Origin: JAJZCD01 sp964570005
GTDB lineage: Bacteria; Patescibacteriota; Saccharimonadia; Saccharimonadales; UBA4665
Direction of reading: 5' to 3'
Length of the DNA: 37,124 bases
NCBI GenBank assembly: GCA_964570005.1
Contig: CAZMWE010000009.1
Location: 1 to 37,124 of the forward strand
Positions within the stretch are counted from its first letter, which is position 1. Every line of letters begins with the position of its first letter. Below the pieces are notes generated by a model. That model made no database searches, was not told the origin of the DNA, and saw only the letters and a list, made by a program, of their open reading frames with translations. The position numbers were made by a program, and so were the translations under genes. Shown here in pieces: positions 7,211 to 15,013 of this stretch.

Positions 7211-7434
7211 CCAGGCAAGCGAAGTCCACGCCAACCGCACAGGCAAGCCGCGGCCTGGTAAACCTCGAGGTCACCCCAAACAGTTCTCTGCCAACTTCCG
7301 CCAAAGGTAATACTCCCCCGAAGCGCTTCACCACCCACATACCCGAACCAGGCTGGCAGCGTGTTATCAGCCTGGTAGTCGTTGTCTCTATTGTGGCACT
7401 GGAGTTGTGGTTTTTGCTCCGCTACCACAAGTAA
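7207..7434 (+). CDS. Small tail-anchored membrane protein
   Basis: A 75-aa protein. A polar, Pro/Thr/Ser-rich first half (to about residue 50) is followed by one C-terminal hydrophobic helix (VISLVVVVSIVALELWFLL) and a short basic end. Its ATG overlaps the stop of the YbjQ-like gene by 4 nt (ATGA). That overlap is the best evidence that it is real and works with the upstream product, perhaps as its membrane tether (inference). No family is recognised. It converges on aspS, whose stop is 11 nt away. Confidence 0.65.
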   Translation: MTRQAKSTPTAQASRGLVNLEVTPNSSLPTSAKGNTPPKRFTTHIPEPGWQRVISLVVVVSIVALELWFLLRYHK

Positions 7435-7445
7435 CAGGAAGTAGC

Positions 7446-8759
7446 CTAGGGTGTCAGACGGTTGATGTCGCGCGGGAAGAGCGTGGCTTCTTTGACGTTC
7501 GCCAGGCCGATAGTTTTTTCTACCAGGCGGTCAACCCCGTAACCACAGCCACCGTGCATAGGCAGACCGTATTTGAACGCCTGCAGATAGTACTTGTAAC
7601 CGGGATGGTCAACGTCCAGCCCCGCCTTTTTCATCTGCGCGATCATCGTTTCGTAGTTGTTTTCACGTAAGGGCGCTGTGGCGATTTCTATGCCACGAAA
7701 CAGCAAATCACCCCACATCACTACACCCTTTTCGGCATCAACTTTGTGATAGAACTTGGCGGCTTCTACCGGAAATTCGGTCGCGAATACCAGATCGCTG
7801 CCCAACTCTTTGCGAGCGTACTCACAGATCCAGCGCTCCTCATCCGGCACCAAATCCTTTTCAGCCGTAGTGTCGGTACCGGTCGCTTTGGTATACAACT
7901 CGTGGATCTGAGCCACAGGCAAGCGCGGCACTTTGCCGTCAGCCGGTAGTTTGAGCTCGGGCGCATTGAGACTTTTCAGGTCTTCGGCATGCTTTTCGTA
8001 TACCTGCTGCAGCGCGTACTGCGTCATGTCCCCCACGGTGTCGAGCACTTCCTCGTGCCCGTTCACAAAGCCCATCTCGATGTCTAACATATAGACCTCG
8101 CTCATGTGCCGCGCCGTAGCACTCGGCTCGGCACGGAATGCCGGTGCGATCTCAAACACCCGCTCGAAAGCGCCGACCATAATTTGCTTGTACAGTTGCG
8201 GGCTCTGCGCTAATGTCGCCTCTTTGCCAAAGTAGTCGAGCTTGAAGACCTCGGCGCCGCCTTCGGTTGCCGCACCGAGTATTTTCGGCGTGTTAATTTC
8301 CACAAACTCACGGTCGGTTAAGAATTCACGCAAGTAGCGCAGCAGACTGGAGCGGATCTTAAAGATTTTTTGTTCCTGCAGATTGCGAACGTTCAGCACG
8401 CGGTACTCGAATAGGGTATCGAGGTTTTCAGCTTTATGCTGAATCGGCTTATCGATTTCAATGGGCGGTTCATCAGTAACCGGCACTAACACCTCAATTT
8501 TGACATCATGCAGCTCTGCCCCACCGGGAGCACGTGGCTCTTCCTTGACCGTGCCGTCCACGGCAAGCACCGTGCCGATTTGCAGACCACGTAACTTTTC
8601 AACTTCGTCTTTGTCCTGTAGAACCACCTGTGTTAAGCCATGGCGGTCGCGCACGTTAATAAACGTCAGCCCACCCAGCAGGCGTTTTTTGTGCAGCCAA
8701 CCTTCGATGTGCACCTGTTCACCGATATGTTTCGAAAGGTCGGAACTTAATGTTCTCAT
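7446..8759 (-). CDS. aspS: Aspartyl-tRNA synthetase, archaeal type, probably non-discriminating
   Basis: A 437-aa class II synthetase, far shorter than the usual bacterial AspRS of about 590 aa because it lacks the GAD insertion; this is the archaeal/eukaryal-type (AspS2) enzyme. An N-terminal OB-fold anticodon-binding domain (GWLHKKRLLGGLTFINVRDR) precedes the catalytic domain. That domain has motif 1 (FVEINTPKI), motif 2 (FEIAPAFRAEPSATARHMSEV) and motif 3 (GCGYGVDRL). Residue His23 in the GWLH block stands where tRNA(Asp)-specific archaeal enzymes have Trp; His there is typical of enzymes that also charge tRNA(Asn), after which an amidotransferase (GatCAB) makes Asn-tRNA. The start has an AAGGG site 7 nt upstream. 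The leader contains a long inverted repeat (8790-8870). Confidence 0.95.
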   Translation of the reverse strand: MRTLSSDLSKHIGEQVHIEGWLHKKRLLGGLTFINVRDRHGLTQVVLQDKDEVEKLRGLQIGTVLAVDGTVKEEPRAPGGAELHDVKIEVLVPVTDEPPIEIDKPIQHKAENLDTLFEYRVLNVRNLQEQKIFKIRSSLLRYLREFLTDREFVEINTPKILGAATEGGAEVFKLDYFGKEATLAQSPQLYKQIMVGAFERVFEIAPAFRAEPSATARHMSEVYMLDIEMGFVNGHEEVLDTVGDMTQYALQQVYEKHAEDLKSLNAPELKLPADGKVPRLPVAQIHELYTKATGTDTTAEKDLVPDEERWICEYARKELGSDLVFATEFPVEAAKFYHKVDAEKGVVMWGDLLFRGIEIATAPLRENNYETMIAQMKKAGLDVDHPGYKYYLQAFKYGLPMHGGCGYGVDRLVEKTIGLANVKEATLFPRDINRLTP

Positions 8760-8789
8760 ACAATTTCCCTTGGATTAGTTAGTAGATTG

Positions 8790-8870
8790 GGCTGGATGAA
8801 CGGGTCGGTTACACGAGAAACAGCGCCGGCTGCTAATCGCCGACCCGGGAATTCATATTTACATTCAGCC
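8790..8870. repeat. Nested inverted repeat upstream of aspS
   Basis: Three stems nest in this gap. The outer is GGCTGGATG (8790-8798) with CATTCAGCC (8862-8870), one mismatch. The middle is CGGGTCGG (8801-8808) with CCGACCCG (8840-8847), perfect. The inner is CAGC/GCTG (8821-8832). In the minus-strand transcript this could be an aspS leader structure or a terminator for the upstream CNNM gene, though no long U-run follows. No tRNA-binding T-box sequence is seen. Confidence 0.5.
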
Positions 8871-8882
8871 GCGTCATTGGTG

Positions 8883-9980
8883 TTATTCTACCATCTCTTC
8901 AGCGTCAGAGGTAGAGTTCAGCTCCTCAGCAAGCTCAGGCAGCGGTTCTTCCGGCCGCTCAACTTCCGGCTCTTCGTGCGCGGCAGGCTCGGTTTGGGTA
9001 GTGGCGGCTACGGCGTGCAGGTCATCGTATTTATCGAAGTCATCCATGGCGAGCTTACCGGCCATCTGTTCCATCACGTCCTCAATGGTCAAAATGCCGA
9101 CCAGTTCTTCAAAGCCGTTCACAACCAGAAGCAGATGTTGTTTGGTTTTTAAGAATGCCTGCAGCGCCTGATACAACCTAAAATCCTCATGCACATAGGC
9201 GAGTTTGCGGCTCATTATGTCGGCCACTCTGCCGCCATGCCTGGCGCTAACCAAGTCGTGCAAATACAATATGCCGACAATGTGCGCCGCATCACCTTCG
9301 TACACCGGAAACCGGCTATGGCCACTACTGTTCAGCTCGTCCATCAGCACGGGTCCGATGGTCTCGTCCGCCGCCACCATTTTCACGGTCCGCATCGGAA
9401 CCAGCGTATCCGAAACCAGTTTATCGCCGAATGTCAAAGCGTGCTGCAGCAGTTCGATTTCGCTTTCCGGAACCCGATTATCCGGCTGGCCTTTTTGCCG
9501 CTCCAGCAGTTCCGCTAGGTCAGATTTTTCGTACACATCGGTGTGCGTCCGGACGCCGTGCCGTCCACGCACGAACCGCACACCCGGATCAAGCACCGGC
9601 GTCAGACGCTCCAATAGCCAGGCGATTCCCGGTGCCAGCTTGCGCGCCAGCCACAGACTGCTGCGAGTGAGTTCGCCGCCGGGTACGAACACCATCCAGC
9701 CGAGAGCAAGGAGTGCCGCTACCGTGGCTACAGCCAACCAGAAATCGACAGCCGCCGAGAACGCCGCCAGCGCCAGCACGCTAAACCCCACAAGAGTGCA
9801 GCCCAGCAGTACTTTCAGACTGGCGCCATACGCCACCGCCCGGTACAACAGTCCCGCCACTTCGTCGTGCCGTGCCAGACGTTTCAGCTCACGCCGCGGC
9901 ACGTGCCGGTAAGTTTGCAGAAGCACCCAGGCCGCGACAGCACCTGCAGCACATAGCACGCCAAGTATAAAATAAAGCAT
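8883..9980 (-). CDS. CNNM-type membrane protein with CBS domain pair
   Basis: A 365-aa protein. N-terminal hydrophobic segments lie at about residues 1-22, 58-78 and 82-100. A linker is followed by a CBS pair at about 190-310: VSDTLVPMRTVKMVAADETIG, HSRFPVYEGDAAHIVGILYLHDL and LLLVVNGFEELVGILTIEDVMEQM. This is the layout of CNNM/CorB (hemolysin-like) proteins, linked in other bacteria to Mg2+ transport. The usual C-terminal CorC/HlyC domain is missing; an acidic Glu/Pro-rich tail of about 45 residues takes its place. A TAAGAT hexamer lies 6 nt before the ATG and no ribosome site is seen, so the mRNA is probably leaderless. The stop is about 120 bp upstream of the aspS start. Confidence 0.85.
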   Translation of the reverse strand: MLYFILGVLCAAGAVAAWVLLQTYRHVPRRELKRLARHDEVAGLLYRAVAYGASLKVLLGCTLVGFSVLALAAFSAAVDFWLAVATVAALLALGWMVFVPGGELTRSSLWLARKLAPGIAWLLERLTPVLDPGVRFVRGRHGVRTHTDVYEKSDLAELLERQKGQPDNRVPESEIELLQHALTFGDKLVSDTLVPMRTVKMVAADETIGPVLMDELNSSGHSRFPVYEGDAAHIVGILYLHDLVSARHGGRVADIMSRKLAYVHEDFRLYQALQAFLKTKQHLLLVVNGFEELVGILTIEDVMEQMAGKLAMDDFDKYDDLHAVAATTQTEPAAHEEPEVERPEEPLPELAEELNSTSDAEEMVE

Positions 9981-9986
9981 ACAACT

Positions 9987-9992
9987 ATCTTA
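9987..9992 (-). promoter_or_regulatory. Leaderless -10 (TAAGAT) of the CNNM gene
   Basis: The hexamer is exactly 6 nt before the ATG, the same spacing as at other genes in the window. The match to consensus is moderate (TAAGAT). Confidence 0.4.
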
Positions 9993-10082
9993 CGATGTGC
10001 TGAGGGAATCAGCAAAGGGAGCGCGACAACCGAGCAGTACCGTGGTATATTATGCATAAGTAACGGAGTAGGCTAGACAGTT

Positions 10083-10763
10083 ATGGATAAGCGCTTTTTA
10101 GCAGTTATCGGCGTGATCATCGCCGTATTTTTGGGTATCGTACTTTTCAACAACCACAGCAATTCGAACAATACTTCATCTTCAAGCGGTAACAGTTCTA
10201 AAGCGACCAACCACGTCGAAGGCAATCTCAATAGCAAAGTCACGCTCGTAGAATACGGTGACTACGAATGCCCGGTATGCGAGAGCTACTTCAGCACCGT
10301 GCAGCAGGTCGCCCAAAAGTATAACGCGCAGATCAAGTTCCAGTTCCGCAACCTACCATTATCCCAAGTTCACCCGAACGCTTTTGCCGGGGCTCGCGCC
10401 GCTGAAGCCGCCGACCTGCAGGGCAAATTCTGGCAGATGCATGACCTGCTCTACAGCTCTCAGAACTGGAGCGAGTGGAGCGTCTCATCAAATCCGGAGC
10501 CCTACTTCTGGTCTTACGCCCAGGAACTCGGTCTGAACGTGACTAAGTTCAAATCTGATTTCGCAAGTTCCCAGGTAAATGACCGCGTCAATGCCGACCT
10601 CAGCGCCTTCAGCAAAACCGGCCGAGAGGAGGCCACACCTACCTTCTTCCTAAACGGTAAATACGTGGCGAACTCTGACCTTGTAGATAGCAACGGTCCC
10701 AGCATAACCGAATTCAGCAAGGTCATCGACGCCGCCCTCAAGTCTACCGGCCAGAGCAGCTAA
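10083..10763 (+). CDS. DsbA-like membrane-anchored thiol oxidoreductase
   Basis: A 226-aa protein. Residues 5-22 form a signal anchor (FLAVIGVIIAVFLGIVLF), then comes a Ser/Asn-rich linker to about 45, then a Thioredoxin_4/DsbA fold. The active site is Cys63-Pro-Val-Cys66 (YECPVC), and the cis-Pro loop reads ATPTFFLNG. The conserved HPNAFAGARAAEAA and FWQMHDLLY blocks are present. It would catalyse disulfide formation or isomerisation in proteins outside the membrane, where the neprosin-like peptidase with its Cys pairs could be a client (inference). A -10-like TATATT with TGG extension lies about 35 nt upstream; GGAG is present but rather far from the ATG. Confidence 0.92.
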   Translation: MDKRFLAVIGVIIAVFLGIVLFNNHSNSNNTSSSSGNSSKATNHVEGNLNSKVTLVEYGDYECPVCESYFSTVQQVAQKYNAQIKFQFRNLPLSQVHPNAFAGARAAEAADLQGKFWQMHDLLYSSQNWSEWSVSSNPEPYFWSYAQELGLNVTKFKSDFASSQVNDRVNADLSAFSKTGREEATPTFFLNGKYVANSDLVDSNGPSITEFSKVIDAALKSTGQSS

Positions 10764-10998
10764 CAATCCGTTCCACGGCATTTAGAGCGGTCTTCAATCA
10801 GTAATCCTATCCTGCACAAGGCTATACTGTCGTTCTTCTACTTGCACCCTATCTATAAATGATGGTGCCGAGTGAAGTTTCTTTCGAACAACTTATGGCT
10901 TGGCTCGAGCACTTAATGTGTGCTTTCGAAGAAAACAAATAGATACTACACCATATCTAGAGTTGGGGCACACTAGGCATCGCGGCTTATCGTAGCGA
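10764..10998. other. Intergenic gap with one possible 27-codon gene
   Basis: An ATG at 10859 opens 27 codons (MMVPSEVSFEQLMAWLEHLM...) to a TAG at 10942. The peptide looks amphipathic and protein-like, but no ribosome site or conserved feature supports it. CTTTCGAA occurs twice, about 50 bp apart, inside this frame. No clear terminator for the DsbA-like gene is visible. The stretch begins the probable inserted region that holds the AAA ATPase. Confidence 0.25.
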
Positions 10999-12444
10999 TT
11001 ACATGCAAAAGAAGTAATCCAGCGGAACTGACACGACAGCTGAGTCCCCATTAATCCTGAGGGGGCTCTCTGAGAATACCAGCCCGTAAGAACCTCCGAA
11101 CTTTTTCAGTGTTTTGGTCGGTTGGCTATAGCCTTTTGTCCCCATCCCGAACTCTATCGCAATCTGGTGATCATTATTCACCCTTAGAATGAAGTCACAC
11201 TGGCCGCCATCTTTATCAAAAGGATAGGTAATGCTACCAAGTTTCTTCGTCACGAATTCTCTGTAGAAGTGGAGTGCTGCGGCATCTTCGAGCAACTTTC
11301 CCTGTCGAGCAGCGACAGTATCCGGCAATCCGACAATATCATGAAATGCCGACCTAATCGCCGGACTCATGAAAAGGAATTTGGAAGGATTTGTGGTAGC
11401 CGTAATATTATTTCCATGCGCTGGTACCTTAATAATAAGCTCGGCCTTAACTAACGCATCGATCATGTTTATGATTTGAGGCCTGCTTACGCCTACGGCT
11501 TTTGCCATCGCCTCGTAGGTCATTACGTCGCAGTCGGTTAACACGAAGATCAAACGCTTCAACGCCCCTACGGTTTCAGGCTTGAACTGATTAAGCGTCT
11601 GTAGGTCTACTGAGATAATCTTGTCGACCATAGCATCGATTGCCGCGTAGACTTGTCGTACGTCCGTCTCGCCTAGTGTAAAGGGAATGGTCCCTGTCTG
11701 AAGATATTTGGTAACGGAGTTACGGCTGTATTTAGTCCATTGCTGATCAACGGCAAGCGATAGCTTCTTTAGTTTTGTATAAACTGCTGGAGCATCTTTA
11801 CTATAGTAGAGTGCGTCCATGAGCTCGCTCTTCAGACCTTTGGCCGGCAAGACGTCTCTTGCTAAGACTTGGTACTCTGGAAAACTCAGCGGGAACAACT
11901 TTTCTGTAACCGCTCGCCGGCCATCGATGTCTGCATCCATTTGTAGGTGTACCGCAGAAGACCCCGAGCATATTAGGAATATGTTAGGACTTCTATCATA
12001 GAGAAACTTGATAGTACGAGCCCACTTAGAATCCGCTTGCACCTCGTCTATGAACAGGAACGTCGGCTTGTCGAGTTCTTCAAAGCTAGCCCCCAGCAGA
12101 CGTTCGTACTCGTCTAAGAGATCAGACAAATTAGAGCCGACCTTCTCTACGACTTCATCCAAGGATACATAGAGTATGTTTATTTTGTCGTCCGCCTGAG
12201 CTAATAACCACAAGTAACTTTGTGCTAATAACGTCGTCTTTCCCACCCCTCTCAAGCCCGGTAGGATAACCCATCGTTTAGTTCCAGGCTTCTTTAATAG
12301 AAAGTCTCTAACATATTTCTGTACAAGAACGATCATGGTGCGTGTTGGCAGTGTTCTCCCGCGAGAACTCTTATTCTTCGAACGCATAATTGCTTCACCG
12401 AGCAGGATTTGGCGCTGTAGGTAACGTGTCAGTTGGTTATTCAT
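10999..12444 (-). CDS. AAA ATPase with DUF4143-type C-terminus
   Basis: A 481-aa protein. The N-terminal ATPase has Walker A at residues 63-70 (GLRGVGKT) and Walker B at 129-135 (FLFIDEV); this is the AAA_14/archaeal-ATPase type. A winged-helix-like part (AMAKAVGVSRPQIINMIDALVKAELI) follows near 320-345. The end (GQCDFILRV...IAIEFGMG) resembles the PD-(D/E)xK-like DUF4143 domain. Such proteins are common in mobile or accessory DNA; their role is unproven. The ATG has AAGGGG 6 nt upstream and a strong promoter with two 14-bp repeats. Its sequence is more AT-rich than its neighbours, which supports acquisition from outside. Confidence 0.85.
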   Translation of the reverse strand: MNNQLTRYLQRQILLGEAIMRSKNKSSRGRTLPTRTMIVLVQKYVRDFLLKKPGTKRWVILPGLRGVGKTTLLAQSYLWLLAQADDKINILYVSLDEVVEKVGSNLSDLLDEYERLLGASFEELDKPTFLFIDEVQADSKWARTIKFLYDRSPNIFLICSGSSAVHLQMDADIDGRRAVTEKLFPLSFPEYQVLARDVLPAKGLKSELMDALYYSKDAPAVYTKLKKLSLAVDQQWTKYSRNSVTKYLQTGTIPFTLGETDVRQVYAAIDAMVDKIISVDLQTLNQFKPETVGALKRLIFVLTDCDVMTYEAMAKAVGVSRPQIINMIDALVKAELIIKVPAHGNNITATTNPSKFLFMSPAIRSAFHDIVGLPDTVAARQGKLLEDAAALHFYREFVTKKLGSITYPFDKDGGQCDFILRVNNDHQIAIEFGMGTKGYSQPTKTLKKFGGSYGLVFSESPLRINGDSAVVSVPLDYFFCM

Positions 12445-12474
12445 TGCAACCCCTTCATTCAGTATTAGTAATCC

Positions 12475-12522
12475 ACAGTATACTAATTGATAGCAATATT
12501 AGTCAACTACAGTATACTAATT
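12475..12522 (-). promoter_or_regulatory. Promoter of the AAA ATPase with two 14-bp operator-like repeats
   Basis: The minus strand has TTGACT (12501-12506), an 18-nt spacer and TATACT (12477-12482). The 14-mer AATTAGTATACTGT occurs twice, at 12475-12488 and 12509-12522, in the same orientation 34 bp apart (about three helix turns). The first copy contains the -10; the second overlaps nothing obvious. Further TATTAGT half-copies lie around them. This suits a repressor, possibly the ATPase itself through its winged-helix part. Confidence 0.65.
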
Positions 12523-12620
12523 ATTGATCAACCCGAAAGCTATTAGTAAGGGTGAATATAGCCTTCGTAATACGATAAAATGCTTCCGAAATCGAAGTGC
12601 TTTAGGAAGTATGTTTGCCC

Positions 12621-12869
12621 TTAATATCTTTGCGCGGCAACCGGATAGGATTTGAACGCAAGCCTATAAGGCCCCATCTGGTACGCCCGGACAGATTCGA
12701 ACCACCGACCCCTTGTTCCGAAAATAGAGGGCAAGTCACCCGCCGGTTTACCCATGATCCTGCAAATGATTAGGAATGCCTTCAGCATCTCTGGGCTGGG
12801 CGACACATCCGGCTCTAGTCTTGCTGCCTTAGCTTTTACCGTCTGTATTGATTCATAATCCACAGCCAA
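12621..12869 (-). CDS. Possible small hypothetical protein overlapping a tRNA-like remnant
   Basis: An open frame of 82 codons. The first 50 (VDYESIQTVKAKAARLEPDV..., then FLIICRIMGKPAGDL) look like a helical protein. The rest (GTRGRWFESVRAYQ) is the peptide that tRNA 3' ends give when translated, so the C-terminus is not natural protein. It may be a gene truncated by the tRNA-like piece or not a gene at all. Start codon is TTG or GTG only, with a weak ribosome site. Confidence 0.25.
   Translation of the reverse strand: MAVDYESIQTVKAKAARLEPDVSPSPEMLKAFLIICRIMGKPAGDLPSIFGTRGRWFESVRAYQMGPYRLAFKSYPVAAQRY
12679..12722 (-). other. tRNA 3'-half remnant (possible attachment site)
   Basis: The minus strand reads from an anticodon-loop-like TTCGGAA through a T-loop GGTTCGAATC to an acceptor end with encoded CCA. 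No matching 5' half (acceptor strand complementary to CGGGCGT, D arm) lies upstream, and the T-stem has several wobble pairs. A break in the anticodon loop with the 3' half kept is what integrases leave at a tRNA attachment site. A second, fainter T-arm-like stretch (GTTCAAATCC) lies just beyond, near 12650. Identity of the parent tRNA is uncertain (Arg-like at best). Confidence 0.4.
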
Positions 12870-12898
12870 AGGTGTTACCTTCGGCTAGCGCGCTAGTG

Positions 12899-13351
12899 TC
12901 ATGATACCATTTCTGGTTTGGCCATGGTGTGCTGCGTTAGTCCTCGCCCGCCTTTTCCTCCAGATAAGACCGCACGGTACACCATGTAGTGGCGATACGT
13001 TCTAAACCCGGCATTGTGACGTTTGCCAGCAGCCCATTGCTCAAACAGTAACGTACCGTAAGGCGGCACACTAAAGGCCAGGGCAAACAGACCACGCCAC
13101 CGCGACCATCCCAGGCTCGGGTATAATCCCAGCGAAGCCAGACAGTACAGTAAAAACAGCATACCGTGCGTCCGGCCCGCCAGAATCAGCACCGACGATC
13201 CGCCGTGCGGCAGATACCGGTCGGCAGCAATACCTACGATCAGCAGTGTCCAGCCGCAAGCTTCGGCCACGGCCGCGATCCGGAACAGCAGCCACGCCTC
13301 AGATTCGGTAAACGGCCGCGCCTTTTCAAATTTTCGCAAAGCCTTACGCAT
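12899..13351 (-). CDS. DUF3817-family integral membrane protein
   Basis: A 150-aa protein matching DUF3817 over its core: FRIAAVAEACGWTLLIVG, GRTHGMLFLLYCLA and SVPPYGTLLFEQW, with three hydrophobic helices between about residues 20 and 110. The C-terminal 40 residues are polar and extra to the family. Function is unknown; members are small inner-membrane proteins, often near transporters. A TACTAT hexamer lies 6 nt before the ATG at 13351 and no ribosome site is present, so a leaderless transcript is likely. It follows the MFS gene in the same direction after 56 nt. Confidence 0.82.
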   Translation of the reverse strand: MRKALRKFEKARPFTESEAWLLFRIAAVAEACGWTLLIVGIAADRYLPHGGSSVLILAGRTHGMLFLLYCLASLGLYPSLGWSRWRGLFALAFSVPPYGTLLFEQWAAGKRHNAGFRTYRHYMVYRAVLSGGKGGRGLTQHTMAKPEMVS

Positions 13352-13357
13352 ATAAAA

Positions 13358-13363
13358 ATAGTA
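13358..13363 (-). promoter_or_regulatory. Leaderless -10 (TACTAT) of the DUF3817 gene
   Basis: The hexamer is exactly 6 nt before the ATG at 13351, in the short gap after the MFS gene. Confidence 0.5.
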
Positions 13364-13407
13364 CCGTGGAAATGCCCGCGGTACTACTAATAGTAAACTG
13401 TCGGAAC

Positions 13408-14898
13408 TTAGCCGACATGCACCGGAGCAACTGCAGCGTCCTCCTGCGCAACTCCCTGACTACCCTTCTGCTTGAGCAAAACTGTCGCGATAATGGAGGA
13501 TCCAACCATGAAGGTGGAAGCTACATAAAACGCTGCGTGGTAACCCTGTAGCGTGGCGCGCTGCGTGAATTCATTCGAGACCGCCAGGCTGGCATGAGGT
13601 GACAGACTCTGGAGATGATGCTGCACATAGTGGGCTGCACTGGAAGCCGACACACCGGTCAGAATTGCCAGACCCAGTGCGCCGCCAATCTGTTGTGAAG
13701 TGTTAAGCAGGCCGCTGGCCAGGCCGGATTCGCGGCCGCTCACGCCGCTCGTCGCAGCAATCGTGATCGGCACAAACGTCGCACCCATGCCGAGTCCCAG
13801 CAGGGCAAAACCGGGTAGCAAGTCATGCACATAACTACCATGTAGCGGCACGTGTGCGAGCCAAAACAGCCCCGAGGCAACCACCAGCGGCGCCACCATC
13901 AGGATAGGCTTATAGCCGATTTTTTTAATGAGGCGCGGGATTTGCGTAGCTGAAACGGCGATTGCAATCGGAATGACCAGGAAGCTGAGGCCCGTCTTCA
14001 CCGGTGAATAGCCAAGCATTGTCTGCACGTACAGTGACGCAAAGAAGAATGTACTGAACATGCCCGCCATAATTGGCATCATGGTCAGGTTCGCACCCGT
14101 GAGGTTACGGATTTTGAAGATACCGAACGGTACTAAGGGATGCTCGCTACGCAGTTCATTGGCGATGAAGAAAATGATGAGCGCCACAGCGCCACCCAGA
14201 TAACCTAAGGTCGAGTCCGCCGTCCACCCATGCGCAGGTGCTTTCACCAGGCCGTACACCAACAGCATCATAGCCGCGGTTATAGAAGCCGCGCCGAGCA
14301 GGTCGAGGTCATTGTGCGTTTCTTCGCTCTCGTGGGCCGGTACCAGGCGCCAGGTCGCGTACAGCACTGCCAGCGAGACCGGCACGTTAATAAAGAAGTT
14401 CCAGCGCCAACCCCAGTATTCGGTAATGACACCACCAAGCAGCACACCGGCAGCAGCACCGCCGGCAGCCACCGCACCCCAGACTGACAGCGCGGTGTTG
14501 CGCTCATGCCCTTCCCGGTATGTCACCAGCACGATAGATAACGCCGCCGGGGACATCAGCGCGGCAGCCAGCCCTTGAGCTGCTCGTAGCGCGATGAGCA
14601 TACCGCCTGACTGCGAAAGACCGTCGAGCAACGATGCAATACCGAAAAGCACTATACCTATCATGAACAGCCGGCGCCGGCCGAACAGGTCAGCTGCACG
14701 GCCGCCAAACAGCAAAAAGCCGCCAAATGTCAGCGTGTAGGCAGTCACGATCCACTGCAAATTGGTCTGTGACATGTGAAACGCCTTTTCCACCGCCGGC
14801 AACGCCACATTCACCACAGAGGTGTCGAGCACCACCATAAACTGTGCCAACGCCAGAATTATCAGTATCCACCAATGGTGCTTATGCTTCTCTGCCAT
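13408..14898 (-). CDS. MFS drug exporter, DHA2 (EmrB/QacA) family
   Basis: A 496-aa protein with 14 predicted helices. Family motifs are visible: VVLDTSVVNVALPAV in helix 1, the loop 2-3 motif GGRAADLFGRRRLFM, and GAVAAGGAAAGVLLGGVITEYWGWRWNFFINVP (motif C and the DHA2 signature). It would use the proton gradient to pump out drugs or other small toxic compounds. The ATG at 14898 is taken because AAGGAGG lies 7 nt before it; a GTG two codons upstream is less likely. The divergent MarR-type gene is 115 bp away and a palindrome covers this gene's -35, so it is very probably repressed by that regulator. Confidence 0.95.
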   Translation of the reverse strand: MAEKHKHHWWILIILALAQFMVVLDTSVVNVALPAVEKAFHMSQTNLQWIVTAYTLTFGGFLLFGGRAADLFGRRRLFMIGIVLFGIASLLDGLSQSGGMLIALRAAQGLAAALMSPAALSIVLVTYREGHERNTALSVWGAVAAGGAAAGVLLGGVITEYWGWRWNFFINVPVSLAVLYATWRLVPAHESEETHNDLDLLGAASITAAMMLLVYGLVKAPAHGWTADSTLGYLGGAVALIIFFIANELRSEHPLVPFGIFKIRNLTGANLTMMPIMAGMFSTFFFASLYVQTMLGYSPVKTGLSFLVIPIAIAVSATQIPRLIKKIGYKPILMVAPLVVASGLFWLAHVPLHGSYVHDLLPGFALLGLGMGATFVPITIAATSGVSGRESGLASGLLNTSQQIGGALGLAILTGVSASSAAHYVQHHLQSLSPHASLAVSNEFTQRATLQGYHAAFYVASTFMVGSSIIATVLLKQKGSQGVAQEDAAVAPVHVG

Positions 14899-14953
14899 GT
14901 ACACCCCTCCTTTGAATTTTTACAGCAATTGTATTATCATTAATCACACAATC

Positions 14954-14984
14954 ATTGTAAATCCCGAATGTTGACTATGTCAAC
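14954..14984 (-). promoter_or_regulatory. MFS promoter with MarR operator over the -35
   Basis: The minus strand has TTGACA (14978-14983), an 18-nt spacer and TACAAT (14954-14959). A perfect 6-3-6 palindrome, GTTGAC-TAT-GTCAAC (14970-14984), contains the whole -35 box. MarR proteins bind such palindromes as dimers, so binding here would shut the exporter promoter. The MarR gene's own -10 is about 18 bp away and could be controlled too. Confidence 0.7.
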
Positions 14985-15001
14985 TATTTTATCGGACTAA
15001 C

Positions 15002-15007
15002 CATACT
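15002..15007 (+). promoter_or_regulatory. Leaderless -10 (CATACT) of the MarR gene
   Basis: The hexamer is exactly 6 nt before the ATG at 15014, with no ribosome site between. Confidence 0.45.
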
Positions 15008-15013
15008 GTTTTT

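Noticed and set aside
8790..8870. T-box riboswitch upstream of aspS
   Set aside because: The conserved T-box sequence and specifier-loop layout are absent.
12679..12722. A complete functional tRNA gene
   Set aside because: No 5' acceptor strand or D arm lies at the right distance, and the T-stem is mostly wobble pairs.
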